A stretch of DNA of 11,280 bases, taken from the NCBI GenBank assembly GCA_043802345.1, contig JAZDLC010000202.1, forward strand, positions 1 through 11,280, read 5' to 3'. Below the pieces are notes generated by a model. That model had not been told where the DNA came from and did not search any database. It saw only the letters and a list, made by a program, of their open reading frames with translations. The translations under genes and the position numbers were made by a program. Positions 1 through 5,611 of the stretch are shown piece by piece. The stretch is from JAZDLC01 sp043802345 (GTDB lineage Bacteria; Planctomycetota; B15-G4; JADJEK01). Numbering within the stretch: position 1 is the first letter of the stretch; each line of letters starts with the position of its first letter.

Positions 1-590
1 CGGGGCGCAGCCCCGGCGGGAGTCGAGGGCCTGTAGAAGACCTCGAACGCGAATAACTCCCGGCCGGCATCACTGAGATCTGACTCGTACACCGCGGCCA
101 GGAACTGCGGCGTCATGCGCCCTTCCGCCATGGTCGCGACGCCGTCGTCCGGAACCCCGTCCCCATCCACATCCACTGCCGCCGGATAGGTGAGGTCCGT
201 GGCGACGTTGTTGGTCACCCGCACCAGAAGCGTCCCGGGGAAGCCCAGGTTCGGGGGCGTGAACTCGTAGAAGAACCCGGGCAGCATGTTGATCGTCTTG
301 CAGATCGAGGTCAGGGAGGGCGGATTCTGACCCAGCTCGGGATCTCCGGAAAAGACCAGTTCCATCTGCGCCTGGTTCGCGGTTGGATCCGAGTCCTGGC
401 CGATCTGCAGATTGTACATCGTCTCGATATGGTGCTGGGCCCGCGCCACCAGCAGCGTGTTCTGCTGATAGATCCGGTTCGACGCGATCCCCGCCATCAT
501 CGACCCGGCCACTCCCACGGCGGCCGTGGCCAGCAGCGAGGTTGCGATGAGGATCTCGATCAGGGTCATGCCCCTTGCGGCCGTCTTCAT
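1..590 (-). CDS. Type IV prepilin / pseudopilin-like protein (3' end cut by window)
   Basis: The reading frame opens with ATG at 590 and stays open to the left edge, giving 196 residues with no stop, so the C-terminus is missing. The N-terminus has a short basic leader ending in Gly7, then MTLIE, then a hydrophobic helix (about residues 8-34). This is the class III prepilin signal: cleavage after Gly by a PilD-type peptidase, with Glu at position +5 of the mature protein. The family supplies major and minor subunits of type IV pili and type II secretion pseudopili. The globular part contains an aspartate-rich stretch at residues 140-150 (DVDGDGVPDDG), which resembles a calcium-binding loop. 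Whether it is a minor pilin such as PilV or a secretion pseudopilin cannot be decided. Its ATG overlaps the TGA of the upstream gene (ATGA), so the two are probably translationally coupled. The prepilin call is firm and the exact subtype is open. Confidence 0.88.
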   Translation of the reverse strand, partial: MKTAARGMTLIEILIATSLLATAAVGVAGSMMAGIASNRIYQQNTLLVARAQHHIETMYNLQIGQDSDPTANQAQMELVFSGDPELGQNPPSLTSICKTINMLPGFFYEFTPPNLGFPGTLLVRVTNNVATDLTYPAAVDVDGDGVPDDGVATMAEGRMTPQFLAAVYESDLSDAGRELFAFEVFYRPSTPAGAAP

Positions 591-1018
591 TGTTCTTTCT
601 TCGACTCCTGTAGGGCCATGGCCGCGGGAAGCCGGCCTGAGTAATGCCCGCCCTCCGCAAGGAACTTCTCGAACCCCTTCCCGTTCTCGCCGATCACCAA
701 CCCGTGGTCCCCGCTTCGAACGGTCTCCACCGGGCTGGTGCCGAGGACCTTCATCCGCTTGTAGTACTCCTTCTCATCCCGCTCCGCCCCCATGTCGAGC
801 AGGTCAGGCATCAACTCCGCCTTGCGGCTCTCCTTGCGGGCTTCATCCTCCGCGTACCCGGCGAACGGGTCGGCCTTCTCCGCCGGACTCGCCTTGAGCG
901 GCGGCGCTGGCTTCGAGACCGGCTCCGGCCCCTTCCCGAAGAAGTACAGAAGCAACAGGGACAGGGCTGCCGCCGCTGGCAGCAGGATGGAAATGGAAGA
1001 TCGTTTGTTCACGCTCAA
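587..1018 (-). CDS. Small single-pass membrane protein in the prepilin cluster, unknown function
   Basis: This is about 143 residues. A short basic N-terminus (residues K-R near position 5) is followed by a hydrophobic segment (about residues 9-28, ending LLLLYFFG). A proline-rich linker and a charged region of about 110 residues follow, presumably periplasmic. I chose the TTG at 1018 because GGAG lies 7 bases upstream and the TTG overlaps the stop of a small upstream ORF. The GTG at 1012, two codons later, is an alternative with poorer spacing. The longer open frame upstream (to 1189) has no coding character. The stop overlaps the prepilin ATG. The topology recalls small bitopic accessory proteins of pilus or type II secretion assembly, such as PilO/PilP-like or GspC/M-like proteins, but I see no family motif. 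A role in pilus or pseudopilus biogenesis is inferred only from position. Confidence 0.72.
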   Translation of the reverse strand: MSVNKRSSISILLPAAAALSLLLLYFFGKGPEPVSKPAPPLKASPAEKADPFAGYAEDEARKESRKAELMPDLLDMGAERDEKEYYKRMKVLGTSPVETVRSGDHGLVIGENGKGFEKFLAEGGHYSGRLPAAMALQESKKEQ

Positions 1019-1077
1019 CGCCGTTCTCCGGATCCGATCTGTTGCGCCCTGACCAGAACTCTCGCGGTCGCGGGCAT
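1015..1077 (-). CDS. 20-residue leader-type small ORF
   Basis: ATG at 1077 is preceded by a good ribosome binding site, GAGGAA, with a 6-base spacer. The frame encodes 20 residues (starting MPATARVLVRAQQ) and stops with a TGA that overlaps the TTG start of the next gene (TTGA). This arrangement suits translational coupling, in which ribosomes finishing the short frame reinitiate on the weak TTG. The peptide is basic and matches no family I know, and it has no run of one amino acid as classical attenuator leaders do. It may be only a loading site for ribosomes. Chance is possible at this length, but the strong binding site and exact overlap together argue for real translation. Confidence 0.4.
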   Translation of the reverse strand: MPATARVLVRAQQIGSGERR

Positions 1078-1209
1078 GGTGTTTCCTCTTCGTCCTGATC
1101 TCCGCGGGTCGGAGCGGTTCGCGCTGGTCCCCTTTTTTCCAAGGCCGTATCCGACCGACAGAAAAGGCCTTAGACCCCCCCGCTTCCAAAGCGCATTCTG
1201 GAAATGACT

Positions 1210-1225
1210 CTCAAGGTCCTGGCCA
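1210..1225 (-). promoter_or_regulatory. Possible sigma-54 promoter upstream of the prepilin cluster
   Basis: Read leftward, the sequence is TGGCCA, five bases, then TTGAG. This compares with the sigma-54 consensus TGGCAC-N5-TTGCA: the -24 GG is present with correct spacing, but the conserved C of the -12 GC is A. Pilin genes in many proteobacteria use sigma-54, and the site lies about 130 bp ahead of the small leader ORF. The -12 mismatch makes this weak. The bases also form one arm of a CTCAAG/CTTGAG inverted repeat at 1210-1240 enclosing CCCCGGGG, so the match could be fortuitous. Confidence 0.18.
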
Positions 1226-1260
1226 GCCCCGGGGCTTGAGCGATTCGCGTGAATGCCGAC

Positions 1261-1301
1261 GAAAGAAAGAGGGGCCGGCGGAAACCGCTCCCGCCGGCCC
1301 C
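1261..1301 (-). terminator. Intrinsic terminator-like hairpin, leftward
   Basis: A perfect 11-bp GC-rich stem (GGGGCCGGCGG at 1271-1281 and its complement at 1291-1301) encloses a 9-base loop. Read on the minus strand, the stem is followed by TCTTTCTTTC (1270 to 1261), the T-rich tail of a Rho-independent terminator. On the plus strand it is followed by a C-rich stretch, so it is directional. No leftward protein gene lies upstream of it, because the next gene at 1558 reads away. It must therefore end either an unannotated RNA or a leader transcript of the prepilin cluster, where it would act as an attenuator. Confidence 0.6.
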
Positions 1302-1557
1302 TGTCCCCTCGCCGTGCCCGTTCGGCGGAGGACCGTGCTTCACGGGGGGTCTTTTCGACCGGTCCCACCCGAAGACCGCCTGAAGGGCCCTGGAATCTCG
1401 GCCTCCTCCCCGCAAGCCCTGAACGCCGCACGACTTCCGCGGGCGTGCAATTCGTCTGCAAACTGTTTCGCCGCTCAAGTAGTGCGCCAACCCGGTCTGA
1501 AGCGGTAGGCTTCCAGGCTTCGCACCCGACCGATGAGAGCTGGAGTCACCTCTCCTG
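1302..1557 (-). other. Non-coding spacer rich in inverted repeats; possible structured RNA or dispersed repeat
   Basis: No frame here has a convincing start, ribosome binding site or protein-like composition on either strand. Several complementary segments are visible. CCGTG/CACGG (1333-1345) has a 3-base loop. GGCGG at 1324-1328 matches CCGCC at 1376-1380. GGTCTT at 1348-1353 matches AAGACC at 1372-1377. GAAGC at 1499-1503 matches GCTTC at 1517-1521, with an outer GGTC (1494-1497)/GACC (1528-1531). Together with the downstream leftward terminator they could form a leftward RNA of roughly 250-280 nt. I looked for signatures of 6S, SRP, tmRNA, RNase P, cobalamin and c-di-GMP RNAs and found none convincing. 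The GAAGCC-TGGAAGCC part also resembles short palindromic repeats dispersed in many environmental genomes, from memory. The strand is given for the terminator reading only. Confidence 0.3.
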
Positions 1558-2940
1558 ATGAAGACGATCCTGATCGCATGGAGCGCTACGCTGGCCCTGA
1601 TGTCCGCCGCCGGCGCCGAAGGGGTCGCTGCCGACTCCCTGCCCGAAGGCACCGTTGCCACAGTCAGCGGTGAGCAACTTCTCGAATCGGAGTTTCACGC
1701 CTATGTGGGCCGCGAATACCGCTTCGAGGCCCGCGCCACTGAATTGCTCCAGCTCATGATTCAGCAGCAGGTCGTGCTGGCGGAAGCCGAGAAGCAATCC
1801 CTGGGGATTTCCGACCGGGAGTTGGAACTGAGGCTCAAGGCGCTGGACGTGGAGACCTCGCGCCAGACAGGGGGTGAACGGAATCTCCAGTCGATCCTCG
1901 ACGAACAGGGAATCACCCGGGAGGAGTTCCTGCCGTCGCTGCGGATCTCGCTCCTGGCGGAGGAGTTGGTTCGCGGGGAGTTCCAGATTCCGGCCGGCCG
2001 GGAGGTCCCGTACGAGAAGACGCACCTCTGGATCCAGGATCGCCTGGGCCACGCGACGGTGAAGACCAAGGGGTTGCCGCCGGAGATCGTGGTCAGCGTG
2101 AACGGTCAGCCGATCGGCGAAGGGGAGTTCGGCCGGCGCTATCTGATGGATCAGAGGCAGCGACGGAGCCGCTGGCAGGAAGATTTCATCGATACGGCCG
2201 TGATCCGGCAGGCGGCAACCGCGCGGGACATTCGCCTCACGAGGGAGGAAGTGGCAGCCGCGATCGAGAAACGCCGGCAGAAGGTTCGCGGGGATTCCCG
2301 CTACAGGGGCGCCTCGCTTGAAGAGTTGCTCGAGAAGACCGGCCGCGATCTGGACTGGTTCCGCAGCAGCGCCGAACTAAGGAACCAGATCTTGCTGGAG
2401 AAGATGGTTCGGGCCGAGTATCCCGACGGGGGTCTCCATCGCTATTACATGGAGAACCTCGGCTACTTCGACGAGGCGTTCGGCCCATCGGCCCATCTGA
2501 GGTGCGTCATGTTGAAGGCGGGGCACGAGGGGGCCTTCTCGCAGGGATTCGTTCCGCGGCTGTTCGCCGACGCCGAGGCGGAGCTCACTGCGATGCGCGA
2601 TCGTATCTCCGCCGGGAAGGTCACCCTCGCGGAGCTGGCGGCCACCCGCTCCGAGCACCCGAGTCGGGACAACGCAGGCGATCTGGGGTACGTCGACATG
2701 GCCAACAGCACGCTGGGGGAGCTTGCCCGCGATGCGCTCACGGACCGCCGCACGGGAGTTCCGATCGGCCCGGTGCGCACGGCCGAAGGCGTCTTCCTCT
2801 ACGAACTACTGGGGACGAAGCCCAAGCCGGAGTTCTCCGAGATCGAGGACGAGGTGCTGACCCACGCCGCGGCCGCTCTGTTCGCGCGCATCAAGGCAGG
2901 CATGGAAATCCAGAGGAGAGAGATCAGTGCTGATCGGTGA
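1558..2940 (+). CDS. Exported SurA/PpiC-like parvulin foldase
   Basis: The 460-residue protein starts with a signal peptide (MKTILIAWSATLALMSAAGA, likely cut near residue 20-25), so it acts outside the cytoplasm. Two SurA-N-like alpha-helical chaperone modules follow. Each begins with a VSG/VNGQ-type strand (residues about 33-140 and 178-290). A parvulin-type domain occupies about 313-420, recognised by SEHPSRDNAGDLGYV (365-379) and GPVRTAEGVFLYELLG (404-419). The usual parvulin opening with His (xxHILV) reads LRCVML here, so isomerase activity may be weak or lost while chaperone function remains. The family folds outer-membrane and secreted proteins. The ATG at 1558 is set by the signal peptide; a GGAG lies 12 bases upstream, which is long spacing. 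The 3' end overlaps the next gene by 14 bases, making it the first gene of an operon with two EutN/CcmL proteins. Confidence 0.85.
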   Translation: MKTILIAWSATLALMSAAGAEGVAADSLPEGTVATVSGEQLLESEFHAYVGREYRFEARATELLQLMIQQQVVLAEAEKQSLGISDRELELRLKALDVETSRQTGGERNLQSILDEQGITREEFLPSLRISLLAEELVRGEFQIPAGREVPYEKTHLWIQDRLGHATVKTKGLPPEIVVSVNGQPIGEGEFGRRYLMDQRQRRSRWQEDFIDTAVIRQAATARDIRLTREEVAAAIEKRRQKVRGDSRYRGASLEELLEKTGRDLDWFRSSAELRNQILLEKMVRAEYPDGGLHRYYMENLGYFDEAFGPSAHLRCVMLKAGHEGAFSQGFVPRLFADAEAELTAMRDRISAGKVTLAELAATRSEHPSRDNAGDLGYVDMANSTLGELARDALTDRRTGVPIGPVRTAEGVFLYELLGTKPKPEFSEIEDEVLTHAAAALFARIKAGMEIQRREISADR

Positions 2941-3241
2941 AGTGGTCGGAACCGTCGTCGCCACCCAGAAGGACGAGAAACTCACGGGACTCAAGTTCCA
3001 GATCGTCCGGGAGATGGATGACCAGAACCGGCCCACCGGCAGGTCGGTGGTGGCGGTCGACGCCGTCGGCGCGGGCAGGGGCGATCATGTGCTGTTCGCC
3101 ACCGGCTCGTCCGCCCGCCAGACCGTGCTCACGGACGGCAAGCCGGCGGACGCGGTCATCATGGCGGTGATTGATTCGTGGGATGTGGACGATGAGTTGA
3201 TCTACTCCCGCCAGCAGCCGGTGGAGAGAACGCCCAAATGA
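2927..3241 (+). CDS. EutN/CcmL-family microcompartment vertex protein (BMC-P), first copy
   Basis: This is 104 residues starting at GTG 2927, with GAGGAGAG about 5 bases upstream inside the end of the parvulin gene. The EutN/CcmL pattern is clear: an opening GEVVGTVVATQKDEKLTG strand-loop-strand (residues 4-21), VAVDAVGAGRGDHVLFATG with GSSAR (42-64), and a closing PADAVIMAVIDS (73-84). Members are about 80-100 residues and form pentamers that cap the vertices of bacterial microcompartment shells. A polar tail of about 20 residues after the core is slightly longer than usual. It overlaps the parvulin gene by 14 bases and the second copy by 4 bases (ATGA). No hexameric shell (BMC-H) or cargo enzyme gene is in view. 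Family membership is firm; participation in a microcompartment is inferred. Confidence 0.9.
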   Translation: MLIGEVVGTVVATQKDEKLTGLKFQIVREMDDQNRPTGRSVVAVDAVGAGRGDHVLFATGSSARQTVLTDGKPADAVIMAVIDSWDVDDELIYSRQQPVERTPK

Positions 3242-3492
3242 GGCTGGGGCGGGTCACCGGACGGGTCGTCTGCACCCACAAGATTGAAGGGCTGGAGGGA
3301 GTCCGACTGGTCATCCTGCAGCCTCTCGCATCCGACCTCTCGAGCCACGGCGCCAGCCTGGTTGCCTGCGACCCGCAGCACGCGGGCCCGGGCGATCTGG
3401 TCTACTGGATCGGCGGCCGGGAGGCCTCCATGGCGCTTCGAGAGCCGTTCGTGCCGGTGGACGCGACGGTTCTCGGTCATGTTGAACTCTGA
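3238..3492 (+). CDS. EutN/CcmL-family microcompartment vertex protein (BMC-P), second divergent copy
   Basis: This 84-residue protein begins at the ATG that overlaps the stop of the first copy (ATGA). It keeps the family frame: LGRVTGRVVCTHKIEGLEG (residues 3-21), LVACDPQHAGPGDLVYWIGG (about 40-59) and a closing PVDATVLGHVEL. It departs from the first copy at the most conserved block. VAVDAVGAG reads VACDPQHAG and GSSAR reads GREAS, so it is a diverged paralogue rather than a recent duplicate. Tandem non-identical vertex paralogues occur in several known microcompartment loci and can build mixed or alternative pentamers. Only 17 bases separate its stop from the end of the convergent amidohydrolase, and no clear terminator is visible there. 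Confidence 0.85.
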   Translation: MRLGRVTGRVVCTHKIEGLEGVRLVILQPLASDLSSHGASLVACDPQHAGPGDLVYWIGGREASMALREPFVPVDATVLGHVEL

Positions 3493-3509
3493 TCGGACTG
3501 GGGGCAGAC

Positions 3510-5462
3510 TCACCGGAACAACTGGATGTCGTCCAGATCGAGATGAAAAGGCCCTTCCGTGCCGGTGTCGGTCACGACCTCGATCTCGCGGACTTCACCC
3601 AGGTCCAGCCGCACCCGCTTGCCGAAGCCGATCTGGCGCAGTTGGCTGAAAGGAATCTTGTAGGCGCTCCACTCCTTTCCGGCCCTGAACGAGGCGCCGA
3701 ACTCGTCAAAGTCCCGCACCCCTCTTGTCCGCAATCGCACCCGGAAGCTGCCGTCCTCGCCTGACCGCGCCCGGAACCGAATCCCCGTGAAGGAAGAGAA
3801 GTCGGCGTGCGCCGGGTCGGTGGAGAGCAGCACTCCGGCGAAACCTCCAGTGGGAGGGCGAAAGACGACCTCGCCGCCGACCCGCAGGAAGCGGGTGCGA
3901 TTCAAGGGCCCATCGTCCAGCATGCACCGGGCTTCGCTGCTGGACGAGCCGTTCCCGCTCCGGTCACTGAGGAGCGACTCCCGGGGCAGCGAGCCCCGCA
4001 TCCGCTCGAAGTCGTGCAGCGGCAGAATCCTCGGCGAAGGCTCCTCTCCGCCAAGTGGCTGGGCAGGCGCTTCCCCGGCCAGCGCGCGAGTCGCACCTGC
4101 GATCACATCGCGCCTGATCTGCCGCCCATCCCGAATCACCGCCACGACCTTTCCAGAGTCCTCGATGCGCCGGAGAGGGTTCCCTTCCACAAGCAGCAGA
4201 TCGGCAGCGAAGCCCGGCCGGACGCTCCCCAATTCCTTTCCAAGCCCCAGGAAGCGGGCCGCGTCCCGCGTCGCCATGGCCAGCACCCGCTCCGGTGCAA
4301 TCCCCGCCCGGACCAGCGCGGCCAACTCCCGGTGAACCGAGACGCCATGGAACGTTCCGGGGTTTCCGGCATCGGTCCCGACCAGGAGCCGCACGCCACG
4401 CTCGAAAAGGGTTTTGACCCCGACCAGCGCCTCGGCATACGACTGCTCGACGCTCCGGCTGTGGAGCGAAAGCGCGCTCTGCGCCCTCCAGGCCGGATCA
4501 CGGAAACCCTCCACCACCCGCGGGTCGACAAACTGCGAAACAAGGAGATTGTCCAGAAACCGACTGTCCTTCGCCGGCACGAAGCTCGCCTCGAAGGCCG
4601 CCAGAGTCGGAATCACCGCCGCTCCCGATCGGGTGAGCAGCCGGAGCAACTCCTCGTCCACACCACCTTGAAGAGGGTAATGCCCGAGCACGTCCGCGCC
4701 AGCCCGGAGTGCCGTCTTGGCATGCTCCAGCTCCACGACATGCACCACCACCTTCAATCCCCGCTCGTGCGCCTCTTCAATCAGGCCCCTCAGGAGGTCA
4801 GGATCGAGGGATGGGGCTCTCGGCAGCTCGGCCCAGCCGCCGTGGTCGTACATGATTTTCACAACGTCCGGCCGGAGGCCGGCCAGGTCGGCGATCTCCT
4901 CGTGAACCTGCGACCCCGAGACCAGCACCCGGCATGGGAAGCCGAGCTCGGAACCATGACCCCGCGGCGCGGTGATTGCCGCGCCGGCGGCAAAGATCCT
5001 CGGCAGGCCTCCGAGCGCGCCGCTCCGTGCTGCCGCCCGCAGCTCGAAGATCTGCGTCTCCGGCGCGTTCAGATCCAGCACGGACGTGACTCCGCAGGCC
5101 ACGGTCTGCTCCGCCCGGAGAACCATGTCACCGCGAACCGGCCGGTCGAACCGGGTTCCAGAGCCTCCCAGGTGCACATGCAGATCGAACAGGCCTGGCA
5201 GCAGCGTGCGCCCACTCCCGTCGAGAATCGTGCAATCGACTGGAGGAAGCACCTGTGCCGCCGGGCCGACGGCATCGATCTTGCCTCCCCGCACGATGAC
5301 CGTGGCGTTCTCCAGGACGCGCAGGGAGGAATCTCCCGTGAAGACCCGCACGCCGACGATCGCCAGAGGCCTTCCTGGCTCCGCCGGCGCATCACCGCCT
5401 CTCGCCGACACAGCGAACAGGAACAGAGGTGCGAGAGCAATCGTCCTCATGTACTGGTTCAT
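3510..5462 (-). CDS. Secreted metal-dependent amidohydrolase with C-terminal CIA30/CBM-like domain
   Basis: The 650-residue protein has a signal peptide (hydrophobic ALAPLFLFAVSA at residues 9-20) and an amidohydrolase-superfamily barrel (about 33-450). Visible metal and catalytic positions are H95 and H97 (DLHVH), K202 (VVKIMYD, the position of the carbamylated or bridging lysine), H241, H261 (LGHYP) and D364 (VGTDAGN). The closing GSVRPGFAADLLLVEGNPL motif is typical of the imidazolonepropionase/prolidase-like branch. Residues about 480-650 form an extra beta domain (RFRARSGEDGSFRVRLRTRG, then LDLDDIQLF at the end) like CIA30/CBM11 galactose-binding-like folds. It probably hydrolyses a cyclic amide, dipeptide or similar C-N bond outside the cytoplasm; the substrate cannot be read from sequence. 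The ATG at 5462 is used; the ATG at 5450 would also give an intact signal peptide. Neither has a well-spaced ribosome binding site. Confidence 0.88.
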   Translation of the reverse strand: MNQYMRTIALAPLFLFAVSARGGDAPAEPGRPLAIVGVRVFTGDSSLRVLENATVIVRGGKIDAVGPAAQVLPPVDCTILDGSGRTLLPGLFDLHVHLGGSGTRFDRPVRGDMVLRAEQTVACGVTSVLDLNAPETQIFELRAAARSGALGGLPRIFAAGAAITAPRGHGSELGFPCRVLVSGSQVHEEIADLAGLRPDVVKIMYDHGGWAELPRAPSLDPDLLRGLIEEAHERGLKVVVHVVELEHAKTALRAGADVLGHYPLQGGVDEELLRLLTRSGAAVIPTLAAFEASFVPAKDSRFLDNLLVSQFVDPRVVEGFRDPAWRAQSALSLHSRSVEQSYAEALVGVKTLFERGVRLLVGTDAGNPGTFHGVSVHRELAALVRAGIAPERVLAMATRDAARFLGLGKELGSVRPGFAADLLLVEGNPLRRIEDSGKVVAVIRDGRQIRRDVIAGATRALAGEAPAQPLGGEEPSPRILPLHDFERMRGSLPRESLLSDRSGNGSSSSEARCMLDDGPLNRTRFLRVGGEVVFRPPTGGFAGVLLSTDPAHADFSSFTGIRFRARSGEDGSFRVRLRTRGVRDFDEFGASFRAGKEWSAYKIPFSQLRQIGFGKRVRLDLGEVREIEVVTDTGTEGPFHLDLDDIQLFR

Positions 5463-5530
5463 CTCACTGCATTCTACTCCTCACCTTCCGATTCAGAAGG
5501 GAGCCCGCACGATTTCGCTCGGTCCCCGGC

Positions 5531-5558
5531 TTGCCGCAGTCCTTCCTGCACCTACAAT
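5531..5558 (+). promoter_or_regulatory. Possible sigma-70-type promoter for the repeat-protein gene
   Basis: TTGCCG at 5531-5536 and TACAAT at 5553-5558 are separated by 16 bases, a fair housekeeping-sigma match. They sit in the 149-bp divergent spacer between the amidohydrolase (minus) and the membrane-anchored repeat protein (plus), about 50 bp before the latter's GTG. In GC-rich DNA an A/T-rich -10 box is fairly distinctive, but the -35 box matches at only four of six positions (TTGACA). Confidence 0.35.
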
Positions 5559-5611
5559 GCCGCGGTCATCATCGCGGAAGTGCCGGAGCTGGACGTCGTG
5601 GGCATGCTGGC

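Noticed and set aside
70..660. A long minus-strand frame of 196 codons across the prepilin region.
   Set aside because: It is arginine/glycine/aspartate-rich in the way of an out-of-frame GC-rich read. The frame one step away has a perfect prepilin signal and stays open to the window edge.
1302..1557. A c-di-GMP (GEMM) riboswitch ahead of the prepilin cluster, suggested by a GTGCGAAGCC segment.
   Set aside because: The preceding GNRA-type hairpin and the GGGCAAACC-like 5' block required by that riboswitch are absent, and the 3' AGGTAGCGGGGTTACC-like block is not there.
1302..1557. 6S RNA, tmRNA, SRP RNA or RNase P RNA in the large non-coding spacer.
   Set aside because: No tRNA-like 3' arm, no AGGTCAGG-type SRP loop, no GAGGAAAGTCC RNase P block and no clear 6S central bubble could be identified on either strand.
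1170..1661. A 163-codon minus-strand frame across the spacer.
   Set aside because: It begins inside the parvulin gene on the opposite strand, lacks a binding site, and crosses the terminator hairpin. Its composition is not protein-like.
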